From: JBKBXU01 sp046313675
Lineage (GTDB): Bacteria; Bacteroidota; Bacteroidia; Cytophagales; Cytophagaceae
Direction: 5' to 3'
Length of the DNA: 5,471 nucleotides
Assembly (NCBI GenBank): GCA_046313675.1
Contig: JBKBXU010000307.1
Location: 1 to 5,471, forward strand
Below are positions 1 to 5,471 of the stretch, one piece after another. The position numbers and the translations under genes were made by a program. How positions within the stretch are numbered: position 1 is the stretch's first letter; each line of letters opens with the position of its first letter. The notes below the pieces were generated by a model. That model made no database searches, had not been told where the DNA came from, and worked only from the letters and a program-made list of their open reading frames with translations.

Positions 1-112
1 CTATGGAATATTCATAAGCACCTGACCCACCACTCACGCCCGTGATGTCGATCTCACCGTTGGCAACGCCGTTACATGTCGCAGGTGTAGGTGTTACGGT
101 AGCAGCAATCGG
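1..112 (-). repeat. SprB-like repeat, unit 4 (cut by window edge)
   Basis: This is the first half of a further unit: PIAATVTPTPATCNGVANGE, then DITGVSGGSG and AYEYSI at the edge. It is in register with units 2 and 3. The array therefore probably continues to the left of the window. Confidence 0.8.
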
Positions 113-2851
113 ATCTGGTTGTGTAATAGTAGTGTTTACTGTAAGCACGCATGCATTGTCTGCCGCGTCCCTAATGCTTACGGTATATCCGTTCGCTGCA
201 AGTCCTGTATAGGTTGTAGTTCCTGACCAGGTAGTACCGTCTATGGAATATTCATAGGTTCCAGATCCACCACTCACGCCCGTGATGTTGATCTCACCAT
301 TGGCCACACCGTTACATGTCGCAGGTGTAGGTGTTACGGTAGCTGCAATCGGATCTGGGACAGTAATGGTGGTATTAAATGTTCTTATACAAGTTGGAGC
401 TGCTGCATCCCTGATGCTCACAGTATATGGGCCATCTGTTAATCCTGTAAATGTTGTAGTTCCTGTCCATGTAGTACCGTCTATGGAATATTCATAGGTT
501 CCAGATCCACCACTCACGCCTGTGATGTCTATTTCACCGTTGGCAACACCGTTACAGGATGCAGGTGTTGGGGTTATCGTAGCTGTTATATCATCAGGCT
601 CTGTGATTGTAACCATCGCCAAATTCGTCACACAACCATTTCCATCCATTATTGATAACGTATAAGTTGTTGGTGCCAGGTTTGTAAAATTACTCGTTGA
701 AGTATAACCACCACCATTAATCTGGAACTGATAGGTAGGAGTACCTGATATTGGAGTTATGGTAATTGTGCCATCATTAGCTCCGTTACAAGTAACATTA
801 GTAGATGCAACTGATGCTGTTGGAAGAGGGTTAACGGTAATTGTTCCTGTAGCTGTTGCCGGAGGACAACCGCCTGTCGTTGTAACGGTATAGTTAAATG
901 TTCCTGATGCTGTCGGTGTGCCGCTTATAGTTGCTACATCCCCGGCCCATGAACCTGTAACTCCTGCCGGTAAACCTGTAAAGGTAGCACCGGTAGCACT
1001 GGTAGTTGCAAGTGAGATATCGGTTATAGCACTGTTGATACAAACAGTCTGGTCAGTACCAGGCTCAATGGTATTGAGTGGATTAACGGTAATTGTTCCT
1101 GTAGCTGTTGCAGGAGGACAGCCACCTGTCGTTGTTACTGTATAGTTAAATGTTCCTGATGCTGTCGGGGTGCCGCTTATAGTTGCTACATCCCCTGCCC
1201 ATGAACCTGTAACTCCTGCCGGTAAACCTGTAAAGGTAGCACCGGTAGCACTGGTAGTTGCAAGTGAGATATTAGTCATTGCACTGTTGATACAAACTGT
1301 CCTGTTTGTACCTGCTGCAATGGTATTGAGTGGATTGACGGTAACTGTCACAGTGAAAGGTGTTCCTGTACAACTTCCTACAGAGGGAGTTACTGTATAA
1401 GTTGCGGTTCCCGATGATGCTCCTGAGTTATTTAGTGTCTGGCTAATATTTGATTGTCCGGATGCTGCGGTACCTCCGGTTATACCGGCTGTCATGGAAG
1501 GTGCCGCCCATGAATACGTAGTCCCTGCCGGGGCATCTGAAGGAGAAACAGTAAAGGCTGTTCCACTACAAGTAGTAGCAGTTTTATTTGTGATGCTTAT
1601 TGTAGGGCATGCGGAGCAAGTTGTTAAGTTTAAAGGATTCCCAGGAGGAGCTGGGTATGGATCGCCGGATCCTGTATAACCGTTATATCTTAAACTGGAA
1701 CTTGTATGTCCGACACAACCTATATATGTTGATCCGGAATTATTGGTGGCAAAATTACCCCAGCCAACATTCCCTGAACCTACAATGGATGCAGAACCTT
1801 GCAAGCTTCCTCCTGAAGTTACGCCAAGATTTAAGCTGTTGGTAACATTCATGTTTCCATTTACAGTTACTACATTGTCTCCTACTACATACATGTTGCC
1901 GGTTGAAAAATTACCATTTCCGGTCACAGTTACGGCTCCTCCACCCGTTATATCAGTGTTTCCTGCGACGGTTAAGGAGTTGTTAATGGTAATTGGACTT
2001 CCACCTTCTTTGATCAAATTTCCGGCTACTGTACTTGGTCCATTAAAAGTTAAACCATTTCCACCTCCTAAATAAATACTACCTCCAACGGTAAGGCTGG
2101 CTCCAATAGTCAAGCTTCCACTTCCTGTTGTTCCTAAGCTGCCGCTCAAATTAATCGATCCTCCTGTAAAATTGGTATTACCTCCATAACTGAGCCATCC
2201 CGTAAATGGGGAGCCTGGCCAGGTTGGATTTGGAGAAGTTCCAAACCCCATATTGCGTAGGTTTAGTGTAGGTGTTCCAGAGAAATTAGCTGAATTTGAA
2301 ACCAGTAAATCCCGACCATTTATTGTGCCATTAATAGATATGTTGGCCGATCCGTTAGAAATAAAGTCGCCTGTGTAGGGAGCTGTTGGTCCAAGGTTAA
2401 TTGTAGCAGTTGACCCAATGTTTATAGCCCTTCCTCCATTACTTGTTATGTTGCCTGAAACATTTACCGTTCCATTAAAAGTTACCGCAGGGTCTCCGAC
2501 TCCCCCATCAATGGAGATAGAGTTAGCAGCTAAAGTACCTCCATTATTGACAGTGATCCTCGAAGAACTATATGCTTGTGAAAATGCTCCGTTAATAGTT
2601 AATGTCCCCCCACTATTAACTATGATGTGTGTGCTGCCTGTTGGCGCAAGGTTTGTTGCTCGAGTAACATTATGTTCGATAATAAGTGTATGGTTTGCAT
2701 TGATGGGAGGTATGCAATTACAATCCCAGGTACTCGGAGTATTAAAGTTACCGTCATTAACAGTCCTATAGGTCGTTTGGCCTAAAGCATTGTCTGTTTT
2801 AAAACAAGCAATGAGAGAAAGCAGTAAAAATACGAGGTAAAGTCGTTTCAT
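1..2851 (-). CDS. Large SprB-like repetitive surface adhesin, 3'-truncated by window edge
   Basis: This is probably a T9SS-exported cell-surface adhesin. All 950 complete codons read on the minus strand are open, and the gene continues past base 1, so the C terminus and any T9SS sorting domain are not visible. The ATG at 2849-2851 is supported by an in-frame stop five codons upstream (2864-2866) and by an immediate signal peptide (MKRLYLVFLLLSLIAC..., possible cleavage ALG|Q at 24/25). Residues about 25-400 form a Gly/Asn/Thr-rich, beta-helix-like region of short motifs such as VxGN and GGxxTI, opening with a TWDCNCIPP motif common in Bacteroidota surface proteins. A PKD-like Ig domain follows (about 412-507), then two 84-residue repeats (510-593, 594-677), then SprB-like repeats carrying YEYSIDGTTW motifs (678 to the edge). 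No Shine-Dalgarno sequence is visible. The gene is divergent from the PorE-like gene. The adhesin/SprB family call is strong; a role in gliding rather than attachment is inference. Confidence 0.9.
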   Translation of the reverse strand, partial: MKRLYLVFLLLSLIACFKTDNALGQTTYRTVNDGNFNTPSTWDCNCIPPINANHTLIIEHNVTRATNLAPTGSTHIIVNSGGTLTINGAFSQAYSSSRITVNNGGTLAANSISIDGGVGDPAVTFNGTVNVSGNITSNGGRAINIGSTATINLGPTAPYTGDFISNGSANISINGTINGRDLLVSNSANFSGTPTLNLRNMGFGTSPNPTWPGSPFTGWLSYGGNTNFTGGSINLSGSLGTTGSGSLTIGASLTVGGSIYLGGGNGLTFNGPSTVAGNLIKEGGSPITINNSLTVAGNTDITGGGAVTVTGNGNFSTGNMYVVGDNVVTVNGNMNVTNSLNLGVTSGGSLQGSASIVGSGNVGWGNFATNNSGSTYIGCVGHTSSSLRYNGYTGSGDPYPAPPGNPLNLTTCSACPTISITNKTATTCSGTAFTVSPSDAPAGTTYSWAAPSMTAGITGGTAASGQSNISQTLNNSGASSGTATYTVTPSVGSCTGTPFTVTVTVNPLNTIAAGTNRTVCINSAMTNISLATTSATGATFTGLPAGVTGSWAGDVATISGTPTASGTFNYTVTTTGGCPPATATGTITVNPLNTIEPGTDQTVCINSAITDISLATTSATGATFTGLPAGVTGSWAGDVATISGTPTASGTFNYTVTTTGGCPPATATGTITVNPLPTASVASTNVTCNGANDGTITITPISGTPTYQFQINGGGYTSTSNFTNLAPTTYTLSIMDGNGCVTNLAMVTITEPDDITATITPTPASCNGVANGEIDITGVSGGSGTYEYSIDGTTWTGTTTFTGLTDGPYTVSIRDAAAPTCIRTFNTTITVPDPIAATVTPTPATCNGVANGEINITGVSGGSGTYEYSIDGTTWSGTTTYTGLAANGYTVSIRDAADNACVLTVNTTITQPDPIAATVTPTPATCNGVANGEIDITGVSGGSGAYEYSI
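113..352 (-). repeat. SprB-like repeat, unit 3 (240 bp)
   Basis: This 80-residue unit contains TCNGVANGEINITGVSGG, TYEYSIDGTTWSG, TYTGLAANGYTVSIRDAADN and the linker TITQPD. Comparing bases 1-240 with 241-480 gives about 50 differences by hand count (about 79% identity). The differences cluster at 121-210, which encodes the second half of the unit, while the CNGVANGEI part is almost unchanged. Confidence 0.85.
353..592 (-). repeat. SprB-like repeat, unit 2 (240 bp)
   Basis: This 80-residue unit contains SCNGVANGEIDITGVSGG, TYEYSIDGTTW, TFTGLTDGPYTVSIRDAAAP and the linker TITVPD. It is in exact 240-bp register with the next unit: the 16-base string ctatggaatattcata recurs at 1, 241 and 481. 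The motif set matches the SprB repeat family of Flavobacterium gliding adhesins. Confidence 0.85.
593..820 (-). repeat. Divergent SprB-like repeat, unit 1
   Basis: This encodes about 76 residues starting at 678, with the core TCNGANDGTITITPISG, a YQFQINGGGY strand in place of YEYSIDGTTW, then FTNLAPTTYTLSIMDGNGC and the linker TITEPD. It is the SprB repeat pattern (Cys-Asn-Gly, short strand, aromatic Q/E-F/Y hairpin, L..TYT...D.NGC). It is clearly more diverged than the three units that follow, and one to four residues shorter. Confidence 0.75.
821..1072 (-). repeat. 84-residue adhesin repeat, copy 2 (252 bp)
   Basis: This encodes residues 594-677. By hand count it differs from copy 1 at about 20 of 240 compared bases (841-1080 against 1093-1332), roughly 92% identity. 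Bases 945-1020 are identical to 1197-1272 over 76 bp. Most differences fall in the first residues of the unit (IEPGTDQTVCIN here, IAAGTNRTVCIN in copy 1). The copy ends in NPLP and passes directly into the SprB-like repeats. Confidence 0.85.
1073..1324 (-). repeat. 84-residue adhesin repeat, copy 1 (252 bp)
   Basis: This encodes residues 510-593, from TIAAGTNRTVCIN to the TVNPLN end. It is the N-terminal copy of a tandem pair and is in phase with the neighbouring copy at exactly 252 bp. The central part (ATFTGLPAGVTGSWAGDVATISGTP) resembles Ig-like putative surface domains in which a 'GLPAGV...GTPT.SGTF.YTV' core recurs. Within each copy one Cys lies near the start (TVCIN) and one near the end (GGCPP), so a disulfide is possible. 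Confidence 0.85.
1331..1618 (-). other. PKD-like Ig domain of the adhesin
   Basis: Residues about 412-507 contain the TYSWAAP motif, a paired Cys pattern (TTCSGT near the start, GSCTGT near the end), a SGTATYTVTP strand and a terminal VTVTVNPLN strand. This is the usual look of the PKD-like domains found in long Bacteroidota adhesins. It probably acts as a spacer between the beta-helix part and the repeats. A Cys-x-x-Cys motif (CSAC) lies just before it at the domain boundary. Confidence 0.65.
1650..2776 (-). other. Gly/Asn-rich beta-helix-like N-terminal region of the adhesin
   Basis: Residues about 26-401 are low in charge and rich in G, N, S, T, V and I. Short degenerate motifs recur every 15-25 residues, for example NSGGTLTING, NNGGTLAANS, FNGTVNVSGN and VNGNMNVTNS. 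This periodicity is typical of right-handed parallel beta-helix or beta-solenoid passengers, which form a rigid stalk or carbohydrate-binding surface. The region starts with a Trp-Asp-Cys-Asn-Cys motif (TWDCNC) and a THTLIIEHNV-like strand (actual residues NHTLIIEHNV), as in many Bacteroidota proteins with G8-like openings. The fold is inferred from the pattern only. Confidence 0.6.
2777..2851 (-). other. Signal peptide of the adhesin (residues 1-25)
   Basis: The N terminus has basic residues K2 and R3, a hydrophobic core (residues 4-15, LYLVFLLLSLIA) and a plausible signal peptidase I site after ALG (residues 22-24) before Q25. A Gln just after cleavage is common in Bacteroidota exported proteins. 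The tetrapeptide LIAC at residues 13-16 also fits a lipobox, so cleavage by signal peptidase II at C16 cannot be excluded. Export across the inner membrane is well supported either way. Confidence 0.75.
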
Positions 2852-3128
2852 TTTCAAACTAGTTTATTTTTTCGCATCTGATGTTTGGTGAAATCAGTAA
2901 TTTAGATCACCAGATACAGATGTAATATTTTTTTTCAAAAGAATTAAATATTTCTTTGTTTTGTGTTTTGTTATACCATTTCTTATGGCTAAGTAAAATG
3001 CCTAAACTGACTCCAGAAGCCGTAAAAAAAATTATTTTATAGGAAAAAAACATATGTTGCAATAATTGCATTTTTCTTATAAATTATTTAGGGCTTTTTT
3101 TTTATACAAAAGCGACGTTTAATTATTA

Positions 3129-3155
3129 ATTTAATTAAGCGTTTGATTTAATTAA
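3129..3155. repeat. Repeated AT-rich decamer in the divergent promoter region
   Basis: The decamer atttaattaa occurs at 3129-3138 and again at 3146-3155, with starts 17 bp apart. Each copy contains the palindrome ttaattaa. Two palindromic sites in a shared promoter region could be a binding site for a dimeric regulator, but simple AT-rich composition could also produce them. Confidence 0.35.
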
Positions 3156-3190
3156 TTTTATACGGCACTTCTGTTGAGTCAGTTTGATTT

Positions 3191-3198
3191 CAAAGGTA
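3191..3198 (-). promoter_or_regulatory. Candidate Bacteroidota -7 element for the adhesin
   Basis: On the minus strand this reads TACCTTTG, an exact match to the Bacteroidota -7 consensus TAnnTTTG. I found no good TTG element at the expected upstream distance, and it would imply a 5' leader of over 300 nt. An eight-base match with two free positions is expected by chance now and then, so this is only a candidate. Confidence 0.2.
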
Positions 3199-3368
3199 AT
3201 AATAAATAGTGTATAAATTGCACTTTGTGTGTGCGGCGTTTTTTTTTATGGTTTTGTCGTTTAGTCTATATCTTTTATCTAAAAAAAAGTGTTTTTAAAA
3301 AAAATTGGCATAGATATAATCTATTTTTTAATTATTTTTATAAATTGTATAATTAAAATAACTGAATA

Positions 3369-5288
3369 ATGAATAAAGGCTTCCTTCTTTTTTGTCTGTT
3401 TTTCCTGTTAATGATTTTCAATGTTGATGCCCAGAAAATCAATAAAAAAGCCAAGAATAGCTTTAATAAAGGGGTTTCCTATTTCAATACGGGAGATTTT
3501 GACAATGCCCTGGCAAACTTTATCATTGCAGATAGCCTTGATGCGAAGGATCCGCTAATTATTTATTACATAGGAGCTTCATATTGTGAATTGCATAATT
3601 TTCAAAAATCTTTAAACTACCTTGTTTTAGCAAAAAACAAAAGTTTGAATGAAAGAGAGCTTTATTTTTATCTTGGAAGGTCTCTTCATCTTAACCACCA
3701 GTTTTCAGAAGCTATTCTAGAATATCAAAAATATTACACCTTGTTAAAGGGGGCAGAAAAAAGCAGAAAAGCCGAAATAGAACGATTAATTAAAAATTGT
3801 GAAAATGGGATTGAACTTATGTTTTATCCTATGGAAGTAGAAATAAAAAATGCCGGACCCTCGGTAAATTCTAAATTTCCTGATTACAACCCTGTAATAT
3901 CAGCAGATGAAAAATCTTTAATTTTTACATCAAGAAGAGATAACAGTACGGGTGGCTTGTTAGATCCGGAAGATGGATTATTCCATGAAGATATTTATAT
4001 CTCTCATAAGCAGGAAAATGCCTGGTCAGATCCTGTTAGTATCAGCAGTAAGATCAATACCGAAAGCCATGATGCCTGTATCGGACTTTCCGCAGATGGT
4101 CAGCAAATGCTTATTTATAAGGCAACTTCTAATGGCGGAGACATATTTATCAGCTCCTTAAAAGGTGATCAATGGACGGCACCCAAAAACCTTGGATCGA
4201 ATATCAATACCCCCGGCTGGGAATCCAGTGGAAGTATCTCTGCTGATAACAATGTACTTTTCTTTACAAGTGATAAAAAAGGTGGAGTTGGAGGAACGGA
4301 TATTTATATGTCCCGGAGACAGACCAACGGGGATTTTGGCCCGGCAAAGCTTTTGGGTCCCCAAATTAATACTCCGGAAGATGAACTTTCCCCGTTTATA
4401 CATGCCGATGGAAAAACACTGTACTTCAGTTCAAGAGGGCATAATTCCATGGGTGGATTTGATATTTTTTCTGTTCAGATTAATCTTGAAACCGGAGAAA
4501 TTCTTTCAGATCCTGAAAATATTGGTTATCCTATAAATACAGCGGACGATGATGTGTACTTTGTATGGTCTGCCGATAATTCCAGGGCATATTTTTCATC
4601 ATTTAGGGAAGAGGGGTTTGGGGAAAAAGATATTTACATGCTGGAAAGAAACATTGCCTTTGCACCACTTGTGGTATGGATGGGTACCGTGCATGATGCT
4701 ATTACCCGTGAACCTATAGAGGCCCAGATTGTAGTGACCGATAATGTTACAAAACAAGTAATTGGCGTTTATACCCCTAATTCCAGCACGGGTAGATATA
4801 CCGTTATATTACCTGCCGGCCGAAACTATGGTATAGCGGTAGATGCGGAAGGATATACTTTTTATTCTAAAAATATAAATATCCCGGACTTGGATACATA
4901 TCAGGAAATCAAGGACTCCATTACCTTAAATCCACTTATCAAAGGATCAAGTATTGTACTCCGTAATGTGTTCTTCGATGTGAACAAATCAGATCTACGA
5001 GGAGAATCGGAAGTTGAACTGGACAGACTATACACTATGCTATCAAAAAATCTTACCATTAAGAGAGTGGAAATTGGTGGACATACCGATAGTGATGGTA
5101 ATAAAGCCCTGAACATTAAATTGTCTGAAAATCGGGCAAAATCAGTATATGATTATTTGGTTTCCAAAGGGATTAGTAAGGAACGTTTGATTTTTAAAGG
5201 ATACGGGGATACCAAACCTATGGTGCCAAACGATACTCCTGAAAACAAACAATTGAATCGAAGAACTGAGATTGTGATTATTGAATGA
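3369..5288 (+). CDS. PorE-like OmpA-family envelope protein (TPR, PD40 propeller, CRD, OmpA_C)
   Basis: This complete 639-residue protein probably sits in the periplasm and anchors outer-membrane machinery to peptidoglycan. The N terminus is a signal peptide (residues 1-21, likely cleavage VDA|Q). Residues about 27-128 hold three TPR-like repeats. Residues about 165-425 hold five PD40/WD40-like motifs (ISADEKSLIFTSRR, LSADGQQMLIY, ISADNNVLFFTSDKKGG, IHADGKTLYFSSRG, WSADNSRAYFSS), which suggest a beta-propeller. Residues about 436-505 are carboxypeptidase-regulatory-like (GTVHDAITREPIEA...GRYTVILPAG). Residues about 528-639 are OmpA_C: NVFFDVNKSDL, then GHTDSDG and LSENRAKS. D574 and R589 lie 15 residues apart, as do the diaminopimelate-binding Asp and Arg of OmpA homologues. 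The same domain order is known from Porphyromonas T9SS protein PorE (PG1058). Many Bacteroidota carry several such paralogues, so PorE itself is not proven. The ATG at 3369 lacks a Shine-Dalgarno sequence but leads straight into the signal peptide. Confidence 0.93.
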   Translation: MNKGFLLFCLFFLLMIFNVDAQKINKKAKNSFNKGVSYFNTGDFDNALANFIIADSLDAKDPLIIYYIGASYCELHNFQKSLNYLVLAKNKSLNERELYFYLGRSLHLNHQFSEAILEYQKYYTLLKGAEKSRKAEIERLIKNCENGIELMFYPMEVEIKNAGPSVNSKFPDYNPVISADEKSLIFTSRRDNSTGGLLDPEDGLFHEDIYISHKQENAWSDPVSISSKINTESHDACIGLSADGQQMLIYKATSNGGDIFISSLKGDQWTAPKNLGSNINTPGWESSGSISADNNVLFFTSDKKGGVGGTDIYMSRRQTNGDFGPAKLLGPQINTPEDELSPFIHADGKTLYFSSRGHNSMGGFDIFSVQINLETGEILSDPENIGYPINTADDDVYFVWSADNSRAYFSSFREEGFGEKDIYMLERNIAFAPLVVWMGTVHDAITREPIEAQIVVTDNVTKQVIGVYTPNSSTGRYTVILPAGRNYGIAVDAEGYTFYSKNINIPDLDTYQEIKDSITLNPLIKGSSIVLRNVFFDVNKSDLRGESEVELDRLYTMLSKNLTIKRVEIGGHTDSDGNKALNIKLSENRAKSVYDYLVSKGISKERLIFKGYGDTKPMVPNDTPENKQLNRRTEIVIIE

Positions 5289-5410
5289 AAGGATGTTGAA
5301 TGATTATTTTAAGTTATTAAGTTATTAAGTTGCTGGTTAATATGATATTGGCTTTAAAGGCTTGATAGGTTAATAGTGGTAGGGTAGGAAAGTAGATAGA
5401 ATTAAGATTC
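5289..5410. other. Gene-free 3' flank of the PorE-like gene
   Basis: I see no gene here. The stretch holds a short tandem repeat, two full copies of aagttatt (5311-5326) followed by a partial third. It is likely the transcribed 3' untranslated part between the stop codon and the terminator. Confidence 0.6.
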
Positions 5411-5447
5411 AATGGTAATAGGTGTTTCCTGTTACCATTTTTCTTTT
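5411..5447 (+). terminator. Intrinsic terminator downstream of the PorE-like gene
   Basis: A 12-position hairpin is formed by aatggtaatagg (5411-5422) and cctgttaccatt (5428-5439), with a five-base loop (tgttt). Eleven positions are Watson-Crick pairs and one is a G-U wobble. A T-rich tract, tttttctttt (5438-5447), follows directly. It lies about 120 bp after the stop codon, and with no gene between, it suggests that the PorE-like gene is transcribed alone or is the last gene of its unit. Confidence 0.85.
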
Positions 5448-5471
5448 CATTAAAATTTAAAAATTTAAAAT
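5448..5471. other. AT-rich tail after the terminator
   Basis: These last bases are almost pure A/T with a repeated aaatttaa string. They look like the start of the next intergenic region. No gene is visible. Confidence 0.5.

Larger units (their letters stand above)
2852..3368. promoter_or_regulatory. AT-rich divergent intergenic region (517 bp) with no gene
   Basis: This gene-free region separates the two divergent genes and must hold both promoters unless one gene is transcribed from elsewhere. It is very AT-rich, with long A and T runs (for example around 2930, 3100, 3240 and 3280-3305). It holds a repeated decamer atttaattaa (3129-3138 and 3146-3155) and a small inverted repeat, tgcaa-taa-ttgca, at 3058-3070. 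A TATAAT string at 3315-3320 lies 48 bp before the plus-strand start but lacks a clear upstream partner element. Neither gene has a Shine-Dalgarno sequence, as is usual in Bacteroidota. I see no RNA gene or riboswitch. Confidence 0.6.

Noticed and set aside
1..592. Regularly spaced repeats that might suggest a CRISPR array
   Set aside because: The repeat unit is 240 bp, entirely coding and in frame, with no short identical repeats separated by unique spacers.
1073..1324. Repeated segments considered as an insertion sequence or other mobile element
   Set aside because: No transposase, terminal inverted repeats or target duplications; the repeats are in-frame protein modules.
282..2771. Several plus-strand open frames of 60-120 codons opposite the adhesin (for example 918-1145 and 1170-1400, sharing the start MPLIVATSPAHEP)
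   Set aside because: They are antisense shadows of the minus-strand adhesin. They repeat only because the 252-bp repeats repeat, and they lack signal peptides or recognisable domains.
2998..3042. A 14-codon plus-strand open frame (MPKLTPEAVKKIIL) in the intergenic region
   Set aside because: It is very short, has no ribosome binding site, and is expected by chance; it could be a leader peptide or gene remnant, but nothing supports that.
3058..3070. Small inverted repeat tgcaa-taa-ttgca followed by T residues, considered as a terminator
   Set aside because: The stem is only 5 bp with a 3-base loop and lies upstream of both divergent genes, where no transcript is known to end.
3973..5116. Open frames on both strands inside the PorE-like gene (3973-4161, 4165-4536 plus; 4158-4403, 4901-5116 minus)
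   Set aside because: They lie fully inside a well-supported gene in other frames and encode no recognisable protein.

Overview
The window looks like a piece of a Bacteroidota (Flavobacteriia/Cytophagia-type) chromosome. The evidence is a surface adhesin built from SprB-type repeats, a TPR + PD40 propeller + carboxypeptidase-regulatory-like + OmpA_C protein of the kind linked to the type IX secretion system (T9SS), very AT-rich intergenic DNA, and start codons preceded by A/T-rich sequence without a Shine-Dalgarno motif. The genus cannot be fixed from this sequence.

Layout. Bases 1-2851 are one uninterrupted minus-strand reading frame (950 complete codons plus one base, read codon by codon with no stop). 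It starts at 2851 and runs off the left edge. From N to C terminus it holds a signal peptide, a Gly/Asn-rich beta-helix-like region, a PKD-like Ig domain, two nearly identical 84-residue repeats, and at least four SprB-like repeats, the last cut by the window edge. Bases 2852-3368 are a very AT-rich intergenic region between divergent genes. Bases 3369-5288 are a complete plus-strand gene for a 639-residue PorE-like/OmpA-family envelope protein. It is followed by a gene-free stretch and a convincing intrinsic terminator at 5411-5447.

How the genes may work together (inference). Large SprB-like adhesins are usually exported by the T9SS and displayed on the cell surface, where they serve gliding or attachment. 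PorE-type proteins have a peptidoglycan-binding OmpA_C domain and are thought to anchor T9SS parts to the cell wall. The divergent pair is therefore plausibly an adhesin with an associated envelope anchor or secretion accessory. No PorP/SprF-type membrane partner is visible here. I see no mobile element, CRISPR array, tRNA or rRNA, and no clear sign of an entirely new system. The most interesting features are the internal repeats of the adhesin and the divergent arrangement.
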